NCBI GenBank assembly: GCA_034429275.1
Contig: DAOUFU010000102.1
Coordinates: forward strand, 1-20,029
Source of the DNA: DAOUFU01 sp034429275
GTDB lineage: Bacteria > Chloroflexota > Anaerolineae > Aggregatilineales > Aggregatilineaceae
DNA length: 20,029 nucleotides
Direction: 5' to 3'
Below the pieces are notes generated by a model, which had not been told where the DNA came from, ran no database searches, and saw only the letters and a list, made by a program, of their open reading frames with translations. The translations under genes were made by a program, and so were the position numbers. Of this stretch, positions 7,722-15,008 are shown piece by piece; position 1 is the first letter of the stretch; every line of letters begins with the position of its first letter.

Positions 7722-9041
7722 TCAGATCAACAGGCGCATCGGGTTTTCGAGCAGGTCCTTCAGATACTTCATGAACTCAGCAGCTTCCGCGCCATCGCTC
7801 ACCCGATGATCGACGCTGATGGTGGCCTTCATGCGGATGCCCACGCCCAACGTGCCATCGGCCAGCACCACCGGCACCTTGCGCGCCGATCCCACCGCCA
7901 GGATCGCCGCTTCCGGCGGGTTGATGATGGCGATAAAGTGATCGACCTCGTAGGGGCCGAGGTTGCTGATGCTGAAGGTTGCCCCTTCCAGCTCCTCGGT
8001 CTTGAGCTTGCCTTCGCGCGCCCGCTGGATCATATCGCGGTTTTTGGCCGCCAGCGTGCCGAGCGCGGTTTGATCGGCGTCGTAAGCGGTCACGTTGACC
8101 AGCCCACCGTTGGGCAGAGCGACCGCGATGCCGATGTTGATGCGCTTGTAGCGTGCCAGCCTGTCGCCGTAGTAATGCGAGTTGAGGTTGGGGAACCGAC
8201 GCAGTGCCAGGGCGGTTGCCTTCACCAGCAGATCGTTGACGCTGATCTTTTGTGCCTCGTCGCTGATGCTGGCATTCAACTGCTGGCGCAGGTCGAGCGC
8301 CGGACCCATCTCGATCTCGGAGGTCACGTAGAAATGGGGCACGTACTGCTTGCTGCGCACCAGCCGGTCGCCGATGCGGATGCGCATCCGGCTGAGTTCG
8401 ATGGCTTCCACGTCCGGGCCGGAGGGGAACTCGCCCCAGGTGGGCGTCTCGAACTGGACGGGCGGCGGCGCAGCTTTGGCGGGCGCGGGTGCCGCGGGTG
8501 CGGGTGCCGCAGGCGCAGCCGGGATCGGCGCGGCAGGTGCTTCGCTCACCGGGAAGTCTTCCACATCCTTTTTGACGATGCGACCGCCAGGACCGGTGCC
8601 CTGCACGCGGCTCAGGTCGATACCTTTTTCTTCGGCGATACGCCGCGCGATGGGGCTGGCTTTCACCCCGGCGGGCAGATCGCTGGCGGCAGGCGCAGGC
8701 GTGGGGGCCGCAGCAACAGGGGCAGCGGATTCTGCCGCCTGTTCAGGTGCGGCTGCCTCTGCGGGTGCGGCTGCCGGGGCAGCGCCGCCCGGAGGCACTT
8801 CGCCCGCCGCGCCCACATACCCGATGGCGGAGCCAACCGCCACCACATCGCCGGGACTCGCCAGCAGCGAAAGCACAACACCGCTCACGGTGGTTTCGAT
8901 CTCAATGGTCGCCTTGTCCGTCTCGATCTCGGCGATCACGTCGCCTTTGTTGATCGTGTCGCCGACTGCCACCGTCCAGTTGACCAACACACCCTCGGCC
9001 ATGTCGAAGCCGAGCTTGGGCATGATAATCGGCTCAGCCAT
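7722..9041 (-). CDS. 2-oxoacid dehydrogenase E2, dihydrolipoamide acyltransferase
   Basis: A 439-residue E2 core subunit of a pyruvate (or acetoin) dehydrogenase complex; it transfers the acyl group from lipoamide to CoA. Domains in order: a lipoyl domain (1-77) with lipoylation Lys43 in IETDKATIE; an Ala/Pro-rich flexible linker (80-124); a peripheral-subunit-binding domain (125-162, VKASPIARRIAEEKGIDL through GRIVKKDV); a second Ala/Pro linker (165-195); and the catalytic domain (about 210-439) with the active-site motif DHRVSDG at 411-417. Usual PDH E2 proteins have DHRVVDG; the catalytic His and Asp are kept. ATG 9041 shares one base with the E1beta stop (TGATG) and has AAGGAGA upstream. 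A longer in-frame opening into E1beta is spurious. It is the last gene of the operon. Confidence 0.93.
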   Translation of the reverse strand: MAEPIIMPKLGFDMAEGVLVNWTVAVGDTINKGDVIAEIETDKATIEIETTVSGVVLSLLASPGDVVAVGSAIGYVGAAGEVPPGGAAPAAAPAEAAAPEQAAESAAPVAAAPTPAPAASDLPAGVKASPIARRIAEEKGIDLSRVQGTGPGGRIVKKDVEDFPVSEAPAAPIPAAPAAPAPAAPAPAKAAPPPVQFETPTWGEFPSGPDVEAIELSRMRIRIGDRLVRSKQYVPHFYVTSEIEMGPALDLRQQLNASISDEAQKISVNDLLVKATALALRRFPNLNSHYYGDRLARYKRINIGIAVALPNGGLVNVTAYDADQTALGTLAAKNRDMIQRAREGKLKTEELEGATFSISNLGPYEVDHFIAIINPPEAAILAVGSARKVPVVLADGTLGVGIRMKATISVDHRVSDGAEAAEFMKYLKDLLENPMRLLI

Positions 9042-10021
9042 CAGACAATCTCCTTTACGGCAGCGATGATTTTCTCCGGGCTGGGCAGCGCCATCAGTTC
9101 GATGTCGCGCGCGTAGGGCAGCGGCACATCCATCGCCGAGACTCGCTTCACCGGCGCGTCCATATAGTCGAACATCTTGTCCTGAAGCTGGGCGGCAATC
9201 TCGGACCCCACATTGAAGTAGGGCAGGCTTTCCTCGACCACCACGCAGCGATTGGTTTTCTTGAAGCTCTCGAACACCGGCTCCAGGTCGAGCGGGCGCA
9301 GCCACCGCAGGTCCACGATCTCGCACTCGATCCCGTCTTGCGCCAGGCGATCTGCCGCCACTAACGAATGTTCCAGGCCCTTCTGGTAGGTGACGATGGT
9401 GACTGCGTCGCCCTGGCGCTTGATGTCCGATTTGCCGATGGGCAGCAGAAAATCGGGATCGTCCGGAACCTCGCTGCGGCGCTGGAGCATGGTGCTGTGC
9501 TCGACAAACAGCACCGGGTTATCGTCGCGGATGGATGCCTTGAGCATCCCCTTTGCATCGTAAGCCGTGCCGGGGACCGCGACATACAGGCCGGGGAAGT
9601 GAGCGAAGATCACTTCGGGCGCGTGAGAATGGGTTGCGCCCAGTTGCTTGCCGCCGCCGGTCGTGGTGCGGATCACCAGCGGGACTTTGAATTGCCCGTT
9701 GAACATATAGCGCATCTTGGCCGCGTGATTGACGATGGCATCCATCGCTATGAAAGCGAAGTTGATGGTCATGATCTCGGCGACCGGGCGCAAGCCGTTC
9801 ATGGCCGCGCCAACAGCGGCACCGGCGATCACCATCTCGGCAATCGGCGTATCGCGCACGCGCTTCTCGCCGAATTCGTCGAGGAAGCCGCGCGTCACGG
9901 CATAGGTGCCGCCCCAGACGCCCACTTCTTCGCCCATGATAAAGACGCGCTCATCGCGGAGCATTTCCTCGCGCAGCGCCGAGCTGAGCGCTTCGCGCAT
10001 TGTAATCGGTCTGTCGGCCAT
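9041..10021 (-). CDS. 2-oxoacid dehydrogenase E1 component, beta subunit
   Basis: A 326-residue E1beta subunit of a thiamine-diphosphate-dependent pyruvate/acetoin-type dehydrogenase. The start MADRPITMREALSSALREEM is typical. So are the EEVGVWGGTYAVTRGFLDEFG region that contacts thiamine diphosphate, the RDTPIAEMVIAGAAVGAA segment, and the C-terminal VVVEESLPYFNVGSEIAA transketolase-C motif. Length is the usual 325-330. It pairs with the E1alpha subunit encoded just upstream; only 8 nt separate the two genes, and AGAGGGG before ATG 10021 is the ribosome site. It overlaps E2 by one base. Together these show a single co-translated operon. Confidence 0.93.
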   Translation of the reverse strand: MADRPITMREALSSALREEMLRDERVFIMGEEVGVWGGTYAVTRGFLDEFGEKRVRDTPIAEMVIAGAAVGAAMNGLRPVAEIMTINFAFIAMDAIVNHAAKMRYMFNGQFKVPLVIRTTTGGGKQLGATHSHAPEVIFAHFPGLYVAVPGTAYDAKGMLKASIRDDNPVLFVEHSTMLQRRSEVPDDPDFLLPIGKSDIKRQGDAVTIVTYQKGLEHSLVAADRLAQDGIECEIVDLRWLRPLDLEPVFESFKKTNRCVVVEESLPYFNVGSEIAAQLQDKMFDYMDAPVKRVSAMDVPLPYARDIELMALPSPEKIIAAVKEIV

Positions 10022-10029
10022 GATCCCCT

Positions 10030-11016
10030 CTAGTCTGCGTACACGTTGCTGATCAGGTCTTCGTACGTCGGGTCCGGGCTGTTTTTGGCGAACTCGACGG
10101 CGTTGTCTATGGCAGCCAGCGCCGCGGCGTCGATCTTGTCCAGGTCGCCCGCGCTGATGCTCTTGTAATTGTCCAGCAGGAACTGGCGGAACCGCCCAAT
10201 CGGGCCTTTCGCCTGGAACGACTCGACCTCGTCTTTGGTGCGGTAGCGCTGCGGATCGCCCATGCTGTGCCCTTCCAGGCGGTAGGTGAGCGATTCGACC
10301 AGGACCGGGCCAACTTTGCGGGCGTGCTCGATCGCCTCGCTGATGCCTTCATAGACGGCCATCACGTCCATCCCATCGAGGCGCGGGCCTTCCTTCATAC
10401 CGCTGCCATCCGAGCGCATGTAGGCGCGGGCCTTGTGCACGATGTGATCGGCGGCACTGGCCCGATCGACCGTTGTGCCCATGCCGTACTGGTTGTTCTC
10501 GACCAGCCAGACTACCGGCAGTTCCCACACTGCGCTGAGGTTCAGCGATTCGTGGAAGTAGCCGATGTTGGTGGCACCGTCGCCCATCATGCACAGCACC
10601 ACTTCGTCGCGCCCTTCATACTTCGAGGCCAGCGCCAGCCCTGCCGCCAGCGACAGGTGCGCGCCGACGATGCCATGCCCGCCCCACATATTGTGCTCGC
10701 GGCTGGCCAGGTGCATCGAGCCACCTTTGCCACCGCTCACGCCTGTGCGCTTGCCCAGCATCTCGGCCATGACGGCGTTCACGTCCAGTCCGCGCGCCAG
10801 GGCCACGCCATGATCGCGGTAGGTCGTGATCAGGTGATCCTGGGGTCGCAGGGCGGCCACCGCGCCGACGCCGGTCGCTTCCTGGCCGATATACAGGTGC
10901 AAAAAGCCGCCGATGAGTCCCTGCTGGTACAGTTCGGCGCAGCGTTCCTCGAATCGCCGGATCAAGACCATCTGGCGATACCAGTCGAGCAGCGTATCTT
11001 TGGTTGGTTTTGCCAT
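10030..11016 (-). CDS. 2-oxoacid (pyruvate/acetoin) dehydrogenase E1 component, alpha subunit
   Basis: A 328-residue E1alpha subunit that decarboxylates the 2-oxoacid on thiamine diphosphate. The cofactor motif is GDGATN at residues 145-150, ending in ENN at 173-175. The active-site loop YRLEGHSMGDPQRYR is at about 245-259, and the N-terminal half has LYIGQEATGVGAVAAL and TTYRDHG. ATG 11016 is preferred because AAGGAA lies about 9 nt upstream and the family N-terminus begins here; an in-frame extension to 11238 would run through the promoter. It is the first gene of E1alpha-E1beta-E2. No lipoamide dehydrogenase (E3) is present in the window. The short two-subunit E1 and linked E2 fit either pyruvate or acetoin dehydrogenase, with pyruvate favoured on prevalence. 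Confidence 0.93.
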   Translation of the reverse strand: MAKPTKDTLLDWYRQMVLIRRFEERCAELYQQGLIGGFLHLYIGQEATGVGAVAALRPQDHLITTYRDHGVALARGLDVNAVMAEMLGKRTGVSGGKGGSMHLASREHNMWGGHGIVGAHLSLAAGLALASKYEGRDEVVLCMMGDGATNIGYFHESLNLSAVWELPVVWLVENNQYGMGTTVDRASAADHIVHKARAYMRSDGSGMKEGPRLDGMDVMAVYEGISEAIEHARKVGPVLVESLTYRLEGHSMGDPQRYRTKDEVESFQAKGPIGRFRQFLLDNYKSISAGDLDKIDAAALAAIDNAVEFAKNSPDPTYEDLISNVYAD

Positions 11017-11057
11017 AGTGCAGCGTTCCTTCAGAGTGCGTGAGATGCAGTCGCGTG

Positions 11058-11087
11058 ACGGCTGCGGCTGGGAATAGGCGCAGCCGT
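11058..11087 (-). promoter_or_regulatory. Stem-loop in the 5' leader of the dehydrogenase operon
   Basis: A perfect 9-bp inverted repeat (ACGGCTGCG 11058-11066, CGCAGCCGT 11079-11087) with a 12-nt loop lies in the predicted leader of about 145 nt, 41 nt before the E1alpha start. There is no U-tract, so it is not a standard terminator. It could be an mRNA stability element or part of a leader-based control; the function is unknown. Confidence 0.45.
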
Positions 11088-11166
11088 ACTGAGTTGAAAC
11101 ACACAAAAACAGGCGTGTCAAACACCGCCCGGCATGAGTTAAGGCATCAAAGTGGACGCACCCCAG

Positions 11167-11196
11167 ATTATATGTAAGCAGGCGAACGGTTGGCAA
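11167..11196 (-). promoter_or_regulatory. Promoter of the 2-oxoacid dehydrogenase operon
   Basis: On the minus strand, -35 TTGCCA (11196-11191) is followed by an 18-bp spacer and a perfect -10 TATAAT (11172-11167). This matches 11 of 12 consensus bases for a housekeeping sigma factor. The start of transcription is predicted near 11160, about 145 nt before the E1alpha codon. Confidence 0.7.
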
Positions 11197-11220
11197 ACCT
11201 GCCCCGGTTCCCTGTACAAT
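11190..11220 (+). promoter_or_regulatory. Divergent promoter for the ATPase gene
   Basis: On the plus strand, TTGGCA (11190-11195), a 19-bp spacer and TACAAT (11215-11220) lie 30 nt before the ATPase start. Its -35 box overlaps the -35 of the opposite promoter base for base, so the two probably compete for polymerase. The long spacer makes it a moderate call. Confidence 0.45.
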
Positions 11221-11249
11221 GGATTTGAATACATTCACGCGCGGCCTGG

Positions 11250-12548
11250 ATGACCAACCGCCGGATGAAATGGATGTGCGCTATGCCTTATTTTCGTGCC
11301 TATCACCGAGATTACCGGATGGCCGAGGTCTCGGCCATCATCAAGAGCCTGGATGCGGGTAAATCGGTTGCGCTGGTGGGCCTGCCCAGCATTGGCAAAT
11401 CGAACCTGCTGAAGTTCCTGGACCAGGCCCGGCTGCCGCTGGACGATCCCAACAGCCCGTGGCGTCGCTATGCGCCTCACAGCCAGGAACGCGGCCCGCT
11501 CGTCTCGGTCATGATCGATCCTAACGCGCTGCTGCCTGCGCTGCCCGACGATCGGGGCAAGATTGCCGCGCGCTCGTGGCCTGGCTTCGAACTGGTGGCG
11601 CATCGCACCGCCCTCACTCGCGCCCTGTTCCCGGTGGATCGCACGCCTCCCGACCGCGCCACCGATCCTCGGCTGGCGGAAAAGCTGGAGCGCATTCAAG
11701 ACAAGTTCACCGGCGGCCATCCGGGGATCGTCTCAGTCGAGGATGGGCTGCATGGTCACCTGGCACTGCGTCACCTGGAGCGCATGATCGAAGCCGCGCT
11801 CGAAGGGGCAGAACTGCAAAACAGGCCGATCCGCATTGTCTATTTCTTTGACGAGTTCGAGCGCATGTTGGCCACCATGCCCGATTATTTCTTTGTGGCG
11901 CTGCGCAGCATCCGCGACCGCTTCAAGGAATCGGTGATGTTTGCCGTGTTCCTGCGCAACACGCTGCCCTACCTGATCGATGAGGCGCGTATGGTTTCGC
12001 TGGAGCCGTTCGTCGAGTTGTTCCACGACAATACGGTATATTTGCGCCCGTTCGGAGATGACGATGCGTGGCGGATGATCGAAGACCTGGAGAAGCGCAC
12101 CGTCTCCAAGGACGATCACGCGCTTGGCCTGCTGATCCGTGCGACGGGTGGTTTTGCAGGGCTGCTGCGCGCCGGGTTCGAGCACGCCGACAAACTGGCC
12201 GCCATCCACGCGGATAACTACCAGGAAGAAGTTCGGCTGGCGGCGACCCGACTGGCCGCCGAGGTGAATGTGCAGCAAGAGTGCAAAACCCTGCTGCGCG
12301 GACTGAACGATCATGAAATCCGCGCGATCTATGCCACCACGGGCAGCCAGCCGGTCAAAGTCGCGCCTGGCTCACCCAGCCCTGAGGACACCGTGCGAGA
12401 GTTGATCGCTAAATCGCTGCTGGTGCAGACCACGTCCGCCAGTGGTGGGCTGGCCATTGCGCCGCCGATCCTGGCGGCCTACATTCGCACACATCCCGCG
12501 CCGCCACCGGAACGGCCTGCTGCCCCGCCGGTGACGCTGCCTAGCTAG
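11250..12548 (+). CDS. P-loop ATPase of the AAA/STAND-like type, function unknown
   Basis: A 432-residue soluble protein. Walker A is GLPSIGKS at residues 44-51, and Walker B is IVYFFDEFE at about 196-204, with Asp-Glu as expected for AAA+/Orc-Cdc6 or NACHT-like ATPases. A possible sensor-1 segment (FAVFLRNTLPYL, about 231-242) follows. Residues about 345-413 (CKTLLRGLNDHEIRAIY to LAIAPPILAAYI) look like a winged-helix domain, and the last 18 residues are a Pro-rich tail. This is the layout of small regulatory or replication-type ATPases, but no effector domain is recognisable. The start is uncertain: ATG 11250 has no good ribosome site, and in-frame ATGs at 11265, 11274 and 11283 are alternatives. 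The gene is a single unit ending 21 nt before the convergent lipoprotein gene. It shares its promoter region with the dehydrogenase operon. Confidence 0.8.
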   Translation: MTNRRMKWMCAMPYFRAYHRDYRMAEVSAIIKSLDAGKSVALVGLPSIGKSNLLKFLDQARLPLDDPNSPWRRYAPHSQERGPLVSVMIDPNALLPALPDDRGKIAARSWPGFELVAHRTALTRALFPVDRTPPDRATDPRLAEKLERIQDKFTGGHPGIVSVEDGLHGHLALRHLERMIEAALEGAELQNRPIRIVYFFDEFERMLATMPDYFFVALRSIRDRFKESVMFAVFLRNTLPYLIDEARMVSLEPFVELFHDNTVYLRPFGDDDAWRMIEDLEKRTVSKDDHALGLLIRATGGFAGLLRAGFEHADKLAAIHADNYQEEVRLAATRLAAEVNVQQECKTLLRGLNDHEIRAIYATTGSQPVKVAPGSPSPEDTVRELIAKSLLVQTTSASGGLAIAPPILAAYIRTHPAPPPERPAAPPVTLPS

Positions 12549-12569
12549 ATCGGGCGCGGCGCACTTTCT

Positions 12570-14849
12570 CTATGGGATGCCCCAGACCCAGATCGTATCC
12601 CGCGCCGCCGCCGCGAGCTGCGCCCTGCCCGCCGCGCTTTGCGGTGACCATGCCAGCGTGGTGATGGCATCACCGGCCCCTTGCAGCACTGAGAGCGCCT
12701 CACCGGTGGCTGCGTCCCAGATATACACAGTGCGATCGGTGCTGCCGCTGGCGATCTGTGCCCCATCCGGCGACCAGGCCAGCGCCGTTATCCAACTGGT
12801 GTGGTTGGGCAGGATCATCACAGGCTCGTCGGCATTGGGATCGGAGTCCGGCCCAACATCCCACACCGTGACCAGGTTCTCGCCCACTTGCATGTGAACG
12901 CTGCTGCCCATCTCGGTGTCAGTGAGGCTGCCTTCCCAGGTGCGCGTGACCAGGCTGTCCGGCCTGAGTTCGGTCGTGATGACAGGCCGCCCCTGGCCCC
13001 GCGCGACGTGTAAGGTAAGCGTGCCTTCCCACAGGTCCACATCGATCCGGCCCTCACGTTCAGCCAGCGTCACATCGCCATCGATCAACTTCACCGTGAT
13101 GATGCTGCCGCGCTGGTGAATATCGGCCTCGGTGTTGAGCTGCTCCACTGTGATTCCCCCGCTGATCGGCAGATCGGCGCGCAGCACATCCCACAAATAC
13201 ACGGTGAGCGCCGTCGGTGTGCTTTCGGCAATCAATGCACGCGCGCGCCGGTCGCTGATAGCGATCCGGTGTCCATCGGGCGACCAGGCGACTGCGCCGC
13301 CCCAGGCAGTCGGCAGCGAGCGCAACAGCTCGCCAGTCGCCGCATCCACAATGACGACTGCATGCGCGATCTGCGTACTGATGGCGATCCGCGCGCCATC
13401 CGGCGACCAGGCCAGGCCGCTGACTGCGCCAGGCAGATCGGGCACAGAGAGCAGTTCGGCAGCCGTGGTCACATCCCAGAGGTGCAGGGCCTGATCCCAC
13501 CCGCCAGAGGCGAGAAGCTTCCCATCTGGGGACCAGGCCAGTGCCGTCACCCATTGGCCCGGCTCGCCGAGCGCTACCAGCGCGTCGCCACTGGCGGCAT
13601 CCCAGATGCGGACGATACCTTCTTCGCCGCCGGTTGCGATCTGTGTGCCATCTGGGGACCAGGCGACTGCCCGCAGGGGATCATCGCCCTCAACCAATGC
13701 CCTGACGGTGACGTGATCGGGGTCCCACAGCCGCAGTGTGCCATCAGCGCTGCTGGCCGCGATCGGCAGTCCTTCTGGCGACCAGGCCAGGGCTGTCACG
13801 CGAGCCGCGCTGCCGTTGAGCGCGGTTCCTACATCCCACAGGCGCAGCGTGTTATCTAGGCCGATGCTGGCCAGTCGGCTGCCGCCCGGCGACCAGGCCA
13901 GCGCGTAGACTTCCGCCGTGTGCCCGGCGAGTGTGGCGATCTGGATCGCTTCCGCCGCGTTCCACAGCCGGATCGAATTGTCACGGCTGGCGCTGGCGAT
14001 CCGCGCGCCATCGGGTGACCAGGCGATCGAGGTGACCACCTCGGTATGATTCTTCAGGGTATGGCGCGCGGTTTCGTTCGCCACGTCCCACACGACGAGC
14101 GATATATCCCAACTGCCGCTGGCCAGCAGCGTGCCGTCTGGTGACCAGGCCAGCGCAGTGATGCCCTCTTTGTGCTGGCTGAGTGTGCCCCGTGTCTGGC
14201 CGCTTGCTGCATCCCACAAGGTAAGCTTTCCATCCCCACCACCTGAGGCTAACGTTTCGCTCGCCGGGTCGAATGCCAGCGCCGTGACGCTGCGGCTGCC
14301 TGTACTCTGCTTGGTCCACACCTCACCGCCGGTCGCTGCGTCCCACACGCGCAGCGTGCCATCGGTGCCGCCGCTGGCAATGTGTGCCCCGTCGGCGGAC
14401 CATGCCACCGCCAGCACCCAATCGGTGTGCCCGGCCAGGGTCAGGCGCGCCTGGCCGGAGCCAGCATCCCACACGCGCACCGTGTGGTCCAGGCTCGCAG
14501 TGACGATCTGTGCGCCATCCGGCGACCAGGCCAGCGCGCGTATGTTCGCTGTGTGCCCCTCCAGAACCTGCACCGTGCTCAGGTCGGCGCTGTAGATCAG
14601 CAGACGGCTGCCGCTGCTGACGGCCAGGTGCTCACCGGACGGGTTATAGGCCAGTGCGCGCGGCTCGGCCACGTGCAGCACATCCAGCGCGTGCTGGGGA
14701 TAGGCTGTGGCATGGGCTGCGCGATCGTCGGCAGAGAGCGTCACCACGTTGGCCGTACCGGAGTCGTCACCGCACGCGGCCAGCAGCGACAGTACCCCCA
14801 GAATCAGGAAGGTGTTGAGGATCGCATTCAGAGTCCGTTTGATGGTCAT
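12570..14849 (-). CDS. WD40-repeat lipoprotein with 14 blades (probable double beta-propeller)
   Basis: A 759-residue exported lipoprotein. The signal peptide carries a lipobox, LAAC, with lipidated Cys26, followed by a short Asp/Gly/Ser/Thr linker. The rest is WD40 repeats of about 42 residues with the recurring core LAWSPDG ... ASGS.D.T.R(L/V)WD. I count 12 consecutive repeats, an insertion of about 110 residues (roughly 12826-13165) and two more repeats, 14 in all. That fits two seven-bladed propellers with the insertion inside the second. Some blades lack the terminal WD. Such proteins are usually extracytoplasmic scaffolds; no enzyme signature is seen. ATG 14849 is chosen over an upstream in-frame opening because AGAGGG lies just before it and the signal peptide starts here. 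The gene lies downstream of the SPFH-like gene on the same strand, 159 bp away. Confidence 0.88.
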   Translation of the reverse strand: MTIKRTLNAILNTFLILGVLSLLAACGDDSGTANVVTLSADDRAAHATAYPQHALDVLHVAEPRALAYNPSGEHLAVSSGSRLLIYSADLSTVQVLEGHTANIRALAWSPDGAQIVTASLDHTVRVWDAGSGQARLTLAGHTDWVLAVAWSADGAHIASGGTDGTLRVWDAATGGEVWTKQSTGSRSVTALAFDPASETLASGGGDGKLTLWDAASGQTRGTLSQHKEGITALAWSPDGTLLASGSWDISLVVWDVANETARHTLKNHTEVVTSIAWSPDGARIASASRDNSIRLWNAAEAIQIATLAGHTAEVYALAWSPGGSRLASIGLDNTLRLWDVGTALNGSAARVTALAWSPEGLPIAASSADGTLRLWDPDHVTVRALVEGDDPLRAVAWSPDGTQIATGGEEGIVRIWDAASGDALVALGEPGQWVTALAWSPDGKLLASGGWDQALHLWDVTTAAELLSVPDLPGAVSGLAWSPDGARIAISTQIAHAVVIVDAATGELLRSLPTAWGGAVAWSPDGHRIAISDRRARALIAESTPTALTVYLWDVLRADLPISGGITVEQLNTEADIHQRGSIITVKLIDGDVTLAEREGRIDVDLWEGTLTLHVARGQGRPVITTELRPDSLVTRTWEGSLTDTEMGSSVHMQVGENLVTVWDVGPDSDPNADEPVMILPNHTSWITALAWSPDGAQIASGSTDRTVYIWDAATGEALSVLQGAGDAITTLAWSPQSAAGRAQLAAAARDTIWVWGIP
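12573..14700. repeat. Degenerate tandem repeats (about 126 bp) encoding the WD40 blades
   Basis: The DNA of the lipoprotein gene repeats with a period of about 126 bp. The best-conserved element, read on the plus strand, is close to GCCATCCGGCGACCAGGCC, the reverse complement of the codons for AWSPDG. Copies differ at many positions but keep stretches of 12 or more identical bases, enough for slippage or recombination to change blade number. Confidence 0.75.
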
Positions 14850-14958
14850 GATTGCCCTCTGTGTGGGTTGAGGCCGGATCAACTGCGAAGCGGTCGCCGG
14901 GCACGGCAGACTCTCTGCACCCGCACATGGGCGCGCCGATTCCCGGTGCCATGTTTCG

Positions 14959-14986
14959 ATCCTAACGGATATTGGCGCGCAGGCAA
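14959..14986 (-). promoter_or_regulatory. Candidate promoter for the WD40 lipoprotein gene
   Basis: On the minus strand, TTGCCT (14986-14981), a 16-bp spacer and TAGGAT (14964-14959) lie 110 nt before the start codon, in the gap after the SPFH-like gene. Each hexamer matches consensus at four of six positions. Confidence 0.4.
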
Positions 14987-15008
14987 AGCATCTCAACGGC
15001 GGAGTCGA

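Noticed and set aside
7806..9116. A 436-codon plus-strand open frame opposite the E2 gene
   Set aside because: The minus-strand frame has a full lipoyl-binding-catalytic domain order; the plus-strand product is Gly/Arg/His low complexity produced by the Ala/Pro linker codons.
12573..14700. Regularly spaced repeats that might suggest a CRISPR array
   Set aside because: The period of about 126 bp, the many mismatches and the in-frame WD40 coding explain them; there are no uniform short repeats or unique spacers and no cas gene.
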